Positions 50,501 through 57,170 of a stretch of 64,000 nucleotides of DNA are shown piece by piece (position 1 is the stretch's first letter; each line of letters begins with the position of its first letter). Both the position numbers and the translations under genes were made by a program. The notes below the pieces were generated by a model, which saw nothing but the letters and a program-made list of their open reading frames with translations, was not told where the DNA came from and did no database searches. The stretch is from Strigops habroptila (taxonomy: Eukaryota > Chordata > Aves > Psittaciformes > Psittacidae), in contig NC_044290.2 in NCBI RefSeq assembly GCF_004027225.2, positions 3,426,906 to 3,490,905 of the forward strand, in the 5' to 3' direction.

Positions 50501-53500
50501 CTCACTTCCCACAGGCTTCCTCATTACTGCATTTCAGAGTATGCTCATCACTCCGGAGCACATCCAGGCAGTACTGCCTAGATCCCATCTCCAGGTTCAC
50601 TGCTACATTTTTGTCCTTGTACAATGGTTTTTAACTTCCTTTTGTCTAAACATATACCTGTCACCAGTGACCTTTGGGAAGAGTGCCTCATCTCCAGGGA
50701 CATGCACTACCAAATGCTAAACAAAGCCCCGAGGAACAAAATGAGAAGAAAGCAGCACAGTCCCCACTCATGCAACCTCTGGCAGTACCTGAGCATCCCT
50801 TTACAACACTAATTCGATGAGACAAGATGCAATCAAAACAAATTCTAGTAATTTCCGTACTTTTTTATACAAATGGCATAACATCACATCTGATCCCATT
50901 AGTAGGAAAACTTTTACACAGCCGCATTGCAGCAGCTTTGCGTACAGTGATGAGCTGTACAGTGAACTGCTCGTGGCCAACACCTAGTCAAGTGATGCAA
51001 AAACTGGAAGCTGTTGAGTTTTACTGCAGATAATAAGCATTATGTGTTTGCTATATACAGTTACCTTCCACAGAAGTAGGATAAATAGCTGACTCTTGTG
51101 TTTACAAAGGAATATCACCGTGCTAGTTCCTTCACCTGAGATCAACAGCCACAAGATAGCACATGTTCCAGGTATCATGTAGTACACTTTGAAAAAGTGT
51201 ATTTGCTATATAGAGTGTGAAATTACATACATACAATGTGTGCAAGCAAGAGGAATAAATGTACTATCTAATCCCTGATCTCTACTTTAGAGCATTTAGT
51301 GGTTTAACCATTGCATAAAAAACCCTCTACTTACAGAAGATCGACAATAAATCGATTTCTAAAGTTTCCGGTTTTAATTCTGTAACTTTCCAACTAGAAG
51401 CAAAAACCACAGCAATGTCTAGCCAGCAAAGATATTCTGCTAATGGAATTACAGAATATGGGCCCAAAGAGAGAAAATTCGGCAAACCATTTCCATAAAG
51501 GCAGTTTTCATGTGCTTTATTTGTCAAGAAATCCATCCATTTGCCATGCTGTCAGGAAATCAAGCTAAATCTTATTTCAAACTGTTGATAGGAGACCTTG
51601 CTCATACACTTTGGAACTACTTTTGCACACATGTGCCTCACGTACCATCTGCATAGTGTACAATGAGCTAAACTGGGCCATTGTTCAAACATGCTTTTAG
51701 CACGAAGGTCACTACTCCAATGAAAAACCTGGATGTCAAAGCTTATCTGTGTATTCCAACTATATTGACTGGGTTTAGAAAAGACATTATCTCTTCCTAA
51801 AACTCTTCTCCAAATTTGACTTTGCAACTGCCTAGAATTGCCCTATTAGAAGTAACTCTAAACAGCCCACAGTTAAAGGAGTAGATGTTTGAAATTAGTA
51901 ATGTTGGACATGATTTGAACAGTAAGTAGGGGGGTTTTTTTTACCTTTCTTCCTAAAAAAATTATCAAACACAAAATTAATACAAACAGATCTCTAAGAA
52001 GAGTTAACCTGCCACACAACAGCAACTCAGCAACTTCCAACTGTCCCCAACACCAACATGACCATACCTGTGCCACAAGCATGAATATGCAAACTGCAGC
52101 TAAAGAAGTCTTGAAAAATGAAGTAAAACTTCAAGCTTCATAAAAAGAAGAAAGTTCAGCACAGAATCTGGCATCATGCCACAGCAGGAAAACAAACCTC
52201 TAACTGCTGTCAAATTCTCACTTCCCAAGAAACAACAGAGCACAAATTAAAAGCTCAACTCTTCAGTTTCCACAATGCTTGTGTGGTTTTGCATCTGGAT
52301 GAATTACTTGCTTTCACTTCTTTTTAGACTTTGGAAACATGTTACAGCTCCCTTCCACAAAACACTCCACTGAAGTTTCATCACGACTCCTGCAGGACAT
52401 GGCACGTTCCTGTTGAGTTGACAGATGCTGGTTTCACATTGCTGAGTTGCAGAAAAGTGAAAGGCATCTTCAAGAAAAACTGCTTATTTCTTTTGATCTT
52501 TGTTCTTACAATCATCAAACACCCAGGGGCTGCCTGGAGACTCCTATACAAACTTCACACTTTGTAAAGAGACAAAGGAGGATTACATTACTGGCTATTT
52601 TTAATCTCCCATGGTAGCTTTCAGAAATTACCTAAGTTATTTGAGATCACATGGCAAAAAGACCATTCCACTAATGCCTCACACCTTAAAGAAGTTAAGT
52701 ATTCACTGCATTTACTGGAGTTAGTTAGCAAAGTGGGGAGGGAAGAGATAAAAAGCTCCATCTCCAAGCAAAAATAACAAACTAGATTACTGCTCCTGAA
52801 CTGCACCTTTCCTTTGGTCTAATCCTGCAAAGGATTAATTACTGAGGGGGCATCTCAAGAATAAACATTGTAGCTCAAGATAAGTTCCTGACAAGTAACT
52901 ATTCTACAAAAAAATGCTCTAAAGTAGTGCAGAAAACAGTTTCATTATAGTTAACAATGCATAAAAGACTGTTTTCAAGGGGTAAGTTTCTAAAATATTC
53001 TATGCGATATGAAACGCTTTAATTTCTTCTCTTAAGTTTGTCTAGTTCATGTTTTGGAATTGCCTTAAAAGAGAAACAAAGAAATCAATATTCGCATCCA
53101 CTTCACTGGTATTTCCAGATGACAGCCCCAACAAGAAATATATATTAGTGGTCATTAATTCCCACTCGACTTACATTGGCAGAACATCCTTTTTAATTCA
53201 TGACACTGCAGTTAGAGTCCTGGTAAGTGCTTTGGTTAGGCCAAGGCAGTAGATAACAGAGACTGCTGATACGAGAATAAAGAGATAAAACAGTGTGATG
53301 TTTACAGTGAAGAGGCTTGCAATGCCTCTGCAGCAGCATTCCTTGCATCCAGGTAGTTATAAACACGGCCTGGAAGGAACGTGGTTGCATAATTTCAAGT
53401 TAACTCTGAAGGAATACGACCATATAAAAAGAAAAGCTACAGACATGAATTTCCATGAAGGATCTTCCGCATACAAGATGCTGGTGGACACGGATCCTGG

Positions 53501-56500
53501 CTCTGTGATTAATACCAGCTCATCCATAAAAAGAAAGTTACTGTTGTTCATCAGGAGTATAACGAAGCCACATATGGAGACTTCCTTGGGCAGTCCACAG
53601 CCCAGGTCTAACAAGCTCTGGTCAGGCCCTCAGGTTACCAGAGAGGGAGAAAACCCAAAGCACTGAGGTGCTCTTGACTGCCTCCGGACTTTGAAGATGT
53701 CCAACAACAGCCATGAAGTGATCACTCTTCTACAATGCAGGTGCTGTTCAGACAGACAAAATTCCCGTGTATGTGCAGCAGGCACCCAACACTGATTCTT
53801 CTGGACAACTTCTGATGCTTTTTGTTCCTTTCCCTCATTTCCCCTGAGAACTACTTGAAAAGACGTCTTAGTAAATTAAATACCCAGGGAACCAGAGGGT
53901 CATTTAAAGCAATATAGTTCCTACTGATGGAAAGAGGAGGAAGGTGAAAAGTTTCCTTCTGACAAAGTACTGCTCAGTGAGAATCCTCATGTTTACAATT
54001 CTTTTCATACTCACACAAAAATACGACCCAGTTGGAATTATATTTCATGGAAAATTCCTAACCTAAGTGCTGGAGGGTTTTGTGATAGAGAATACCAACA
54101 TTTTTACTAAGGCTAATAGTTACTCAACTCCTAACAGCTGAGTTGAATAGGTTTTGGTCTTCCCTGGATATTCTTACTTTGCTCTTTATGCTTGTCAAGG
54201 TGAAGACGAAGTCAGTATGAGAGACCGAGTAAGACTGTAGTAATATGTAGTTCATGGCTACAAAGGTCTCTCTGAAGTGAGATATTCCACACTCCTCCCA
54301 GCCTCATCAAGCAGCCAGGCACACTGTTATAATTAACAGGTTATAATTAACCTGAGCTAGATAGATTTCTTTTTCCCTCCTGCTCATAGTTAGTAAACGA
54401 GAACTGATGCTCCACCTGCTGGAAAGAGAACTAAATGAGCTCTAGTACTCAGCAAGTTCTTTCTATGAGGAAGATGCAACCATTTCAGTCTCAAAACACA
54501 ACCTCTTTCTGTCAGCAGACTAAGAATGTCGCCAAAGATTTAGCTTGTCTAAGATTCTCTTCCCTGCTCCAAGAACGGTGCATGGATTCTCTGGTGCCTT
54601 TGAAAGCTTTTCTTATGATTTTACATAGTAAACAACAACCTGACAATTCTGACTCTCTGCACTAATTGCTTTCAAGTGATTGCTGAGTTTGATACGGGTT
54701 AACTTTGTGCAATATGGAACATAATATGAAGCTGAAAAGCAGCTGCACTCCTCTTCCTCTCATTTGTACCAGCTTTCACTGTGTTCTGTTTACAATGGTA
54801 ACACAAACGTAGCAAAAGAATAAAAACCCAAAATAATTCAACAGTGTAAAACATCTGCTGACAGTTTCTGTAGCTTGTCAGCCTCGCAAAAAGTGCTTAT
54901 TTAATACAGCAAGTTTAAATAGGAGTCGGGAAAAGAAGCCTAAAACCTCAGGTAGAAATGCATCCAGCAAGATCCAAGTCAGACAGCTAGTGCTGCACTC
55001 TTCCAAGCCAAGTTCTTTTATGGATTATGTTATGATTTATGGTGGACTTCATTTAATGATTTACTGCATGTTTCTTAAACATCAAGGATGTTTCAGATAC
55101 GTCTGTAATGATGTTTGGAAGATGTCTAGTACTGACCCTCAGACAGCCTGAGCCACTTGAGCTTGTCAATCTGTCTACTATATAAATCATTACTGGATTT
55201 CTGAAAATAATAAACATATATATTAATCTAACATAGAACATTAGTCTGACAGTTTACAAACATCTCCAAATCAAAAAGGAGCCATAAATGCCAGCCACCA
55301 TCCCTGCTGCTATGCTTTGCAAAGAAGATGAGAATGCTGCTCTAACTGGTGAGAACTCGTTACTCTCCCTCTCGCTAAAGTCAAATGCTCAAGACTACAA
55401 GTAGAACCTCTTTCCTCCCTAAAACCCCCAGCATTTAAGTAAATAAACTATTGTTTTATTTTGCCTTTTCAGATTTCTCTTTCTGGAGAGTAGCTGAATA
55501 TTTTCAAATGCATCTCAATAACTATAAAAGCTTTCATTTCCAAGAGTGGCGATTTTCTTATCTAACTAAAACTTCTAAGGACAACACCAAATAATTTTCT
55601 CTGCTGGAGTTCAGCTCAGCAGCAAGTACAGCAACATAGTGAAAGATTCATTAATGCCCAAAGGGAAAAACTGCAGACAGTTCAGATCCAAATTTTGTGA
55701 TGTTTGACAGCATTAATGAGTGATAATGAGCAACACTTGAGATCATACAGAAATCACTAATATCCAAGAAATCAAACCCGCCTCGTGTGACTTACTCCAG
55801 ATAACCTCTTCTAAGCCATAGATAACTATGTCTTAGAACACTCCCTGCTTTGCCAAACATGACATACACACAGAGACATGATGAAAAAGGTGATATACAC
55901 CAAACAGTGGCTAAGCTCATCCCTGCTGCAGAAGTTACATTTCTCTAGCACAGAAGGGCAAATAAAAAGAGAGCTGCTGCTTTTCTCATTAGCAGCTTCA
56001 GTATTTTCCTAATGTGAAAATAACAATTGAGAGCATAAGCAGGTAAAGGCATAGAAGTGTCACAACATAACATTAGCCAAGTTCCTATTTCTTATTTTCC
56101 TATAATTACATGCAAAATTATCTTTAAAAAGCATTAAAATTGCCAAAACAATATATGAAAACTTGGAAATACCTAAATCAACAATGCTTCTGTAAGAAAG
56201 TAAAGAAATATTTACATTTCCTAAGGATTGCATCCATTATAGCTATCAAAGAAATAGAAAACAACTGCAAGACAACCCCATAGGTCTGAGCATCTAAATA
56301 GGTAAGAGAATGTTTTCAAACTGGATCCTGGAAATGACACACTGTATTCTGCAAGGAAAAGAGCATAACCTTGGCTGGAAATCCTGATATTTAAAGACAA
56401 TTCTGAACATTCCTTAAGTTTCTGCAACACTCGTGCTAACAACGGAGGGCAGAACCACATAAAGAAGGAGCTGGTATCCCACTGGGCTTCAATTCTTACC

Positions 56501-56826
56501 CGTTTGGGTCTTACTGGGATGATGCTGTCCACCTGCTCCTTGCTGCGGAGGAGGACTTGCCCCTGCTTGGCCAGTGCCTTGCGCTGGGCTGGTGCCGGTC
56601 AGAGTCCCGGTGGGCAGTGGCTGGCCCCGCTTTAGGAGCTGCTTCTGTTCTTGCTGGCGGAAGCGTGGAGGCACCTCACGAGGCAGGTAACGGGATGCAG
56701 TTGGCTGCTGCCCATTTGCAGACGCACGCTTGCCATTGCTGCTGTTGGTAATAGTGCTGGTGGAAGTACTGGTACCGGTACCGGCAGGTTGGGGCTGGCT
56801 TAAACTGGTCTTAATAGGTTCTGGCA
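2142..56826 (-). CDS. TNRC6C: TNRC6C (GW182-family miRNA silencing scaffold), 20 coding exons, 5' incomplete
   Basis: Join on the minus strand, 5' to 3': 56826-56500, 40520-37929, 30581-30372, 29135-28969, 27717-27637, 26824-26767, 26559-26414, 20635-20486, 18985-18839, 18370-18248, 16909-16826, 16504-16273, 14541-14374, 13271-13080, 12938-12795, 9997-9881, 7752-7558, 6218-6148, 5416-5277, 2502-2142. Every intron is GT-AG and every junction keeps frame. The product in view has 1,901 residues (V1 is split at the left exon edge). TNRC6C acts in the cytoplasm and P bodies, bridging Argonaute-miRNA complexes to PABP and the CCR4-NOT and PAN2-PAN3 deadenylases. Order of parts: N-terminal conserved segment (1-110), GW-repeat region (about 111-1095), UBA-like domain (about 1106-1152), Pro/Ser and Gln-rich region (1195-1440), PAM2 (about 1551-1569), RRM (about 1723-1800), Trp-containing tail. 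I chose TNRC6C over TNRC6A or TNRC6B because recalled human TNRC6C matches almost residue for residue, for example [20 protein letters not shown]. The start codon is outside the window. Confidence 0.97.
2579..2625 (-). repeat. short CR1 LINE 3'-end fragment
   Basis: On the + strand it reads tcacagaatggtttgggttg followed by gaagggacc, the reverse complement of the conserved CR1 3' terminus. Only the last ~45 bases are kept. Confidence 0.75.
3210..3735 (-). mobile_element. CR1 LINE fragment, about 525 bases, inverted
   Basis: Contains the classic antisense CR1 text: cctccagggatggtgac, then ccaatatccaatctaaacct, ggggcccagaactgaacaca and gaggtgcagcctcaccagtg. It covers part of the reverse transcriptase end and the 3' UTR of the element, lacks the final repeats and has no intact frame. 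It is a dead copy. Confidence 0.92.
4237..4424 (-). mobile_element. CR1 LINE 3'-end fragment, inverted
   Basis: Reads aatcatagaatggtttgggt at its left edge, then ccaaccccctgccatgagca and ccagtgcctcaccaccctca. This is the last ~190 bases of CR1 in reverse complement, including the terminal octamer-like repeat zone. Confidence 0.92.
5277..5416 (-). CDS. TNRC6C: TNRC6C window exon 19: core of the RRM
   Basis: 140 bases, residues 1736-1782. The acceptor is tcttaccag before ATTGATGG; the donor is GCATAT/gtacgt, which splits the Met codon (AT/G). It encodes [20 protein letters not shown], then [20 protein letters not shown] and AQKSLH. The pattern helix 1, strand 2, strand 3 (AVVRYSS), helix 2 is a typical RRM order. 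Confidence 0.95.
5417..6147 (-). other. TNRC6C intron between window exons 18 and 19
   Basis: 731 bases, AT-rich. I see no repeat, RNA gene or coding segment. Confidence 0.9.
6148..6218 (-). CDS. TNRC6C: TNRC6C window exon 18: start of the RRM
   Basis: 71 bases, residues 1712-1735. The acceptor is ggattgtag before GTTCTGCATGG; the donor is CCCCAG/gtaaac. It encodes [20 protein letters not shown] and TPQ. WLVLRNL is the first strand (RNP2-like) of the GW182 RRM. In this family that RRM lacks the aromatic RNA-binding residues and is not thought to bind RNA. Confidence 0.95.
6219..7557 (-). other. TNRC6C intron between window exons 17 and 18
   Basis: 1,339 bases of AT-rich unique sequence. No recognisable element. 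Confidence 0.9.
7558..7752 (-). CDS. TNRC6C: TNRC6C window exon 17: linker before the RRM
   Basis: 195 bases, residues 1647-1712, phase 1 at both ends. The acceptor is ctgttgcag before GTAAATTG; the donor is CCTCTG/gtacgc. It encodes [19 protein letters not shown], then [20 protein letters not shown] and [17 protein letters not shown]. The [10 protein letters not shown] and RPPPGLT stretches are shared by TNRC6A and TNRC6C. Trp residues here lie in the region known to engage deadenylase complexes. Confidence 0.95.
7753..9880 (-). other. TNRC6C intron between window exons 16 and 17
   Basis: 2,128 bases. Short open frames occur but have no gene-like composition or recognisable domain. No repeats that I can name. 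Confidence 0.9.
9881..9997 (-). CDS. TNRC6C: TNRC6C window exon 16: Ser-rich segment
   Basis: 117 bases, residues 1608-1647, phase 1 at both ends so it can be skipped in frame. The acceptor is gttctgcag before GGTCATCC; the donor is GCAG/gtacga. It encodes [20 protein letters not shown] and then [14 protein letters not shown]. It is low complexity and a likely linker inside the C-terminal silencing domain. Confidence 0.94.
9998..12794 (-). other. TNRC6C intron between window exons 15 and 16
   Basis: 2,797 bases. Mixed composition with no CR1 fragment; no coding or RNA feature recognised. Confidence 0.9.
12795..12938 (-). CDS. TNRC6C: TNRC6C window exon 15: second half of the PAM2 motif
   Basis: 144 bases, residues 1560-1608, phase 1 at both ends. 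The acceptor is ttgaaacag before AGTTTCATCC; the donor is AGTGGAG/gtaaac. It encodes [20 protein letters not shown], then [30 protein letters not shown] carries the Phe and following Pro/Trp that contact the PABP MLLE domain in this family. It matches the recalled human sequence exactly over most of its length. Only 141 intron bases separate it from the previous exon. Confidence 0.96.
13080..13271 (-). CDS. TNRC6C: TNRC6C window exon 14: segment leading into the PAM2 motif
   Basis: 192 bases, residues 1496-1560, phase 1 at both ends. The acceptor is ccttacag before GTGCTATACC; the donor is CCACCAG/gtaac. It encodes [20 protein letters not shown], then [19 protein letters not shown] and NGSSINWPP. 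The last part is the first half of PAM2, which binds the MLLE domain of poly(A)-binding protein. Confidence 0.95.
13272..14373 (-). other. TNRC6C intron between window exons 13 and 14
   Basis: 1,102 bases. A T-rich pyrimidine tract at about 13349-13374 is the only local feature. Nothing else supported. Confidence 0.9.
14374..14541 (-). CDS. TNRC6C: TNRC6C window exon 13: silencing-region segment
   Basis: 168 bases, residues 1440-1496, phase 1 at both ends. The acceptor is cccttag before CTGGACTG; the donor is AGCACG/gtatgt. It encodes [20 protein letters not shown], then [20 protein letters not shown] and DQNSSKHG. It is conserved with TNRC6A (NMDMNSIKEPQSRLRKW). Confidence 0.95.
14542..16272 (-). 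other. TNRC6C intron between window exons 12 and 13, with an old CR1/L3 remnant
   Basis: 1,731 bases. About 15655-15975 resembles an ancient inverted LINE of the CR1/L3 group; the remainder is unremarkable AT-rich sequence. Confidence 0.85.
15655..15975 (-). mobile_element. ancient CR1/L3-type LINE remnant, inverted
   Basis: Contains degraded antisense CR1-like wording, such as actgaccaaactcgatgcct followed by taccagcactgattagagtg. In younger copies this part reads as the antisense of the reverse transcriptase end. Divergence is high and the edges are approximate. Confidence 0.5.
16273..16504 (-). CDS. TNRC6C: TNRC6C window exon 12: Gln-rich to Pro-rich region (trinucleotide-repeat part)
   Basis: 232 bases, residues 1363-1440. 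The acceptor is ccttgccag before GTTGCACG; the donor is CTCTTG/gtaagt. It encodes [20 protein letters not shown], then a short Pro run before [16 protein letters not shown], and ends [11 protein letters not shown]. Interrupted CAG codons here reflect the gene name (trinucleotide repeat containing). The Pro run has four residues, against about eight in human, preceded by QQ. Confidence 0.96.
16505..16825 (-). other. TNRC6C intron between window exons 11 and 12
   Basis: 321 bases; nothing beyond splice signals. Confidence 0.9.
16826..16909 (-). CDS. TNRC6C: TNRC6C window exon 11: Gln-rich region
   Basis: 84 bases, residues 1335-1362, phase 0 at both ends. The acceptor is ctcgtag before GCGTACC; the donor is CAGCAA/gtaggt. 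It encodes [20 protein letters not shown] and then PMRQQEQQ. Ten of its 28 residues are Gln, encoded by mixed CAG and CAA codons. Confidence 0.94.
16910..18247 (-). other. TNRC6C intron between window exons 10 and 11
   Basis: 1,338 bases, AT-rich; no repeat or gene recognised. Confidence 0.9.
18248..18370 (-). CDS. TNRC6C: TNRC6C window exon 10: Leu/Gln-rich helix-forming segment
   Basis: 123 bases, residues 1294-1334, phase 0 at both ends. The acceptor is ctttcttag before GTTCAAGC; the donor is CAGCTG/gtaagt. It encodes [20 protein letters not shown], then [13 protein letters not shown]. It starts the Gln-rich region that runs through the next two exons and looks helical. Confidence 0.95.
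18371..18838 (-). other. TNRC6C intron between window exons 9 and 10, with two small duplications
   Basis: 468 bases. Two short direct repeats lie close together: agagtagctgcagca/agagtagctgcaaag at about 18714-18742, and tgcatatggaaagg/tgcatatggaagag at about 18764-18796. Otherwise plain. Confidence 0.85.
18839..18985 (-). CDS. TNRC6C: TNRC6C window exon 9: Pro/Gln-rich segment
   Basis: 147 bases, residues 1245-1293, phase 0 at both ends. The acceptor is ctgctgtag before ATACCGAG. The donor is CCTCAG/gttaga, a weak site with T at +3. It encodes [20 protein letters not shown] and then [17 protein letters not shown]. It is disordered and rich in Gln and Pro, and lies between the UBA-like and Gln-rich parts. 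Confidence 0.95.
18986..20485 (-). other. TNRC6C intron between window exons 8 and 9, with one CR1 copy
   Basis: 1,500 bases. A forward CR1 fragment occupies about 19675-19980. The rest shows no feature. Confidence 0.9.
19675..19980 (+). mobile_element. CR1 LINE 3' fragment, forward
   Basis: Contains ctcttctcccacataacaag, then cagcactggaacaggctgcc and ggacttgatgatcttaaaga, ending at attctatgtt. This is the sense-strand 3' third of CR1 including its terminus. It lies opposite in direction to TNRC6C and has no intact frame. Confidence 0.92.
20486..20635 (-). CDS. TNRC6C: TNRC6C window exon 8: Pro/Ser/Leu-rich linker
   Basis: 150 bases, residues 1195-1244, phase 0 at both ends so it can be skipped in frame. 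The acceptor is ccaatcag before GATGGCGG; the donor is AGACAG/gtaagg. It encodes [20 protein letters not shown] and then [12 protein letters not shown]. This segment distinguishes TNRC6C: recalled human TNRC6A goes from FDKNGN straight into the next block. Confidence 0.95.
20636..26413 (-). other. TNRC6C intron between window exons 7 and 8
   Basis: 5,778 bases. It has no clear CR1. There are scattered short open frames, an ATAATA-type run at about 20740-20762 and an A12 run near 24031-24042. No coding exon with TNRC6 similarity was found, so an unseen alternative exon would have to be lineage-specific. Confidence 0.88.
26414..26559 (-). CDS. TNRC6C: TNRC6C window exon 7: end of the UBA-like domain and linker
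   Basis: 146 bases, residues 1146-1194. The acceptor is ctgtgaag before GTGCTCTGC (an AAG type, less common than CAG); the donor is GACAAG/gtaagt. It encodes [20 protein letters not shown], then [20 protein letters not shown]. The ISKESSM(D/E)R segment is shared with TNRC6A. Confidence 0.95.
26767..26824 (-). CDS. TNRC6C: TNRC6C window exon 6: 58-base exon, middle of the UBA-like domain
   Basis: Residues 1127-1146, encoding [19 protein letters not shown] and the first base of Ser. The acceptor is tttgacag before AGAGAGCC, and the donor is ATGA/gtaagt. Several AG dinucleotides follow the acceptor directly (AGAGAG); the frame and human similarity fix the first AGA as coding. LDQAM is the last helix of the UBA fold. 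Confidence 0.94.
26825..27636 (-). other. TNRC6C intron between window exons 5 and 6, with one CR1 fragment
   Basis: 812 bases, a quarter of it an inverted CR1 3' end (27295-27480). It splits the UBA-like domain, but exon edges are untouched. Confidence 0.9.
27295..27480 (-). mobile_element. CR1 LINE 3'-end fragment, inverted
   Basis: Reads aatcataggatcatggaatg, then gggaccttaaagctcatcca and ccaacctggccttgaacact, the reverse complement of the CR1 3' terminus. About 186 bases, ending 156 bases before window exon 5 on the coordinate axis. Confidence 0.92.
27637..27717 (-). CDS. TNRC6C: TNRC6C window exon 5: first part of the UBA-like domain
   Basis: 81 bases, residues 1100-1126, phase 0 at both ends. 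The acceptor is ttactaag before GGCATG; the donor is CCCT/gtgagt. It encodes [20 protein letters not shown] followed by LTDMGFP. The MGF motif is typical of the first loop of UBA folds. The domain continues in the next two exons. Confidence 0.95.
27718..28968 (-). other. TNRC6C intron between window exons 4 and 5, with a 34-base tandem repeat
   Basis: 1,251 bases. The only feature beyond unique AT-rich sequence is the three-copy tandem repeat at 28712-28813. Confidence 0.88.
28712..28813. repeat. 34-base tandem repeat, three copies
   Basis: Three head-to-tail units begin at 28712, 28746 and 28780, each of the form CAAAG(C/T)TCTCCC...GGA(A/G)ACAAGGT. Units differ at only a few bases each, so the expansion is fairly recent. 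The array is 156 bases inside the intron from the exon 4 donor. No known family is recognised. Confidence 0.9.
28969..29135 (-). CDS. TNRC6C: TNRC6C window exon 4: acidic Trp segment before the UBA-like domain
   Basis: 167 bases, residues 1044-1099. The acceptor is ccctccag before CTTCAAAATC; the donor is CAAAAG/gtaaga. It encodes [20 protein letters not shown], then an acidic WEDEEGDMW stretch and [12 protein letters not shown]. It is phase 1 at the 5' end and phase 0 at the 3' end, so skipping it would shift the frame. It nearly matches human TNRC6C. Confidence 0.95.
29136..30371 (-). other. TNRC6C intron between window exons 3 and 4
   Basis: 1,236 bases of unique AT-rich sequence; nothing supported. 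Confidence 0.9.
30372..30581 (-). CDS. TNRC6C: TNRC6C window exon 3: end of the GW-repeat region
   Basis: 210 bases, residues 974-1044. The donor is CCAG/gtacgt. It encodes [20 protein letters not shown] and then [19 protein letters not shown], four more Trp motifs of the Argonaute-binding type. The acceptor is tandem: ttcag/CAG/GCTGG, so splicing three bases further in would remove one Ala. Human TNRC6C has VSSGWG where this has AGWG, so the junction differs between lineages. Confidence 0.95.
30582..37928 (-). other. TNRC6C intron between window exons 2 and 3
   Basis: 7,347 bases with little repeat content: no CR1 is evident. A G-quadruplex motif beside a TA microsatellite lies at 34267-34316. 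Several short open frames have no recognisable product. Confidence 0.88.
34267..34316 (+). other. G-quadruplex motif followed by a (TA)n microsatellite
   Basis: The + strand has G-runs of 5, 4, 3, 3 and 4 at 34267-34295 with loops of 1, 1, 7 and 1 bases, a canonical quadruplex pattern. It is followed at once by T7 and a TA repeat (34302-34316). The G-rich strand is the template strand for TNRC6C. Confidence 0.7.
37929..40520 (-). CDS. TNRC6C: TNRC6C window exon 2: large GW-repeat exon (Argonaute-binding region)
   Basis: 2,592 bases, residues 110-974, uninterrupted. The acceptor is catttcag before ATCTCAGCC; the donor is CCAG/gtatga. I count about 36 tryptophans, most next to Gly (GW, WG, GWG). 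In this family such repeats insert into the tryptophan pockets of Argonaute PIWI domains. Composition is heavy in Asn, Gly, Ser and Thr, with little predicted globular structure. Conserved islands include [20 protein letters not shown] and [19 protein letters not shown], both shared with TNRC6A. Near the 3' end there is a run of Thr, Asn and Ser codons. Long open frames on the opposite strand here are compositional shadows. The in-frame ATG at 40300-40302 is described separately. Confidence 0.98.
40300..40302 (-). promoter_or_regulatory. TNRC6C: internal ATG in strong Kozak context, probable start of the short TNRC6C isoform
   Basis: The codon is residue 183 of the long frame and begins [16 protein letters not shown], which is how the human reference TNRC6C starts. 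The context on the minus strand is AGC ATG G: A at -3 and G at +4, close to the vertebrate optimum. From here the product would be 1,719 residues. Whether it is used through a separate promoter or by leaky scanning cannot be read from the sequence. Confidence 0.7.
44266..44361. repeat. AT-rich low-complexity repeat
   Basis: Imperfect TATATA and TTTTTATAT units over about 95 bases with almost no G or C. A simple-sequence expansion with no other signal. Confidence 0.85.
45870..46360 (-). promoter_or_regulatory. TNRC6C: CpG-rich patch, candidate internal promoter for a short TNRC6C transcript
   Basis: CpG dinucleotides are locally frequent (about six in 45876-45960 and about a dozen in 46080-46350), unlike the CpG-poor intron around them. 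A YY1-type motif, AAAATGGCGTC, sits on the coding strand at 45896-45886; such motifs cluster just downstream of transcription starts in other genes. A possible exon donor, TCTCCAG/GTATTT, lies near 46080. The patch is upstream of the exon carrying the short-isoform ATG. Without transcript data this remains a guess. Confidence 0.35.
46564..46760. repeat. degenerate GC-rich minisatellite, about five units of 35-42 bases
   Basis: Units of the type ACAGCAGCTCCTGCCCAG followed by CGTCCTCCTCCCTGCC start near 46564, 46603, 46643, 46678 and 46720. Length and sequence vary between units. It is strongly C/T-rich on the + strand and adjoins the CpG-rich patch. Confidence 0.8.
47311..47420 (+). mobile_element. 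CR1 LINE 3'-end fragment, forward
   Basis: Reads gagcaacctgctctagtgga, then ttgcccgtggcagggggtta and ccttccaacccaaaccattc, ending with two copies of atgattct. This is the complete 3' terminus in sense orientation. Confidence 0.93.
48300..49440 (-). mobile_element. ancient, heavily degraded CR1/L3-like LINE remnant, inverted
   Basis: Pieces recall antisense CR1: taatgtctaaccttaatctt, ccaaaaactgaactcaatat, cagaggccttatcagaagtg and ccacaaacccatgctggctc, in the expected order. Stops and indels are everywhere. Edges and exact family are uncertain; a repeat-library search would be needed to confirm it. Confidence 0.45.
56500..56826 (-). CDS. TNRC6C: TNRC6C window exon 1: N-terminal conserved segment of the long isoform
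   Basis: 327 bases, residues 1-110. The acceptor is tatgtag before TGCCAGAACC and the donor is ACGG/gtaaga. It encodes [16 protein letters not shown], then a Ser/Thr-rich stretch, then [20 protein letters not shown], which parallels the TNRC6A N-terminus (REVPPRFR...KQLLKRGQ). A Gly/Pro/Gln-rich end follows. The last base (G) joins AT of the next exon to make Asp. It lies upstream of the start used by the 1,690-residue human reference protein, so it belongs to the longer isoform. The preceding exon, expected to carry the Lys-rich start, is not in the window. Confidence 0.92.
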
Positions 56827-56960
56827 CTACATAGAAAAGAACAAAAACAAGAATGGCTTTAGTATCAGAAGAGTTGTGTTTGGTGGGGTTTATTCTGTAA
56901 CTGAGAAAACGGATAATGCTTTTCAGCCTCCCCAACAACAGTTGGCAAAATACGTGAGGG

Positions 56961-57170
56961 TTTACCTCCCTGTGAGGGTGCTGAGGCGCTGGCACAGGGT
57001 GCCCAGAGAAGCTGTGGCTGCCCCATCCCTGGCAGTGTTCAAGGCCAGGTTGGACATAGGGGCTTGGAGCAACCTGCTCCAGTGGAAGGTGTCCCTGCCC
57101 GTGGCAGGGGGTTGGGACTGGGTGAGCTTTAAGGTCTCCTTCTACACAAACCGCGCTATCATTCTATGGA
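56961..57170 (+). mobile_element. CR1 LINE 3'-end fragment, forward
   Basis: Reads gggtgctgaggcgctggcac, then tggctgccccatccctggca, gagcaacctgctccagtgga and atcattctatgga at the end. About 210 bases, in the intron roughly 135 bases before the acceptor of window exon 1. Confidence 0.93.

Larger units (their letters stand above)
40521..56499 (-). other. large TNRC6C intron between window exons 1 and 2
   Basis: 15,979 bases. It holds an AT-rich repeat (44266-44361), a CpG-rich patch (about 45870-46360), a degenerate minisatellite (46564-46760), one forward CR1 end (47311-47420) and a long degraded CR1/L3-like stretch (about 48300-49440). Outside these it is ordinary AT-rich sequence with short spurious frames. 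The short TNRC6C isoform would need a first exon somewhere in this intron or upstream. Confidence 0.88.

Noticed and set aside
54337..54354. Short inverted repeat CAGGTTATAATTAACCTG with an upstream partial copy
   Set aside because: A seven-base stem is expected by chance in AT-rich intron. It resembles a homeodomain-type site but is one base short of the usual HNF1 spacing.
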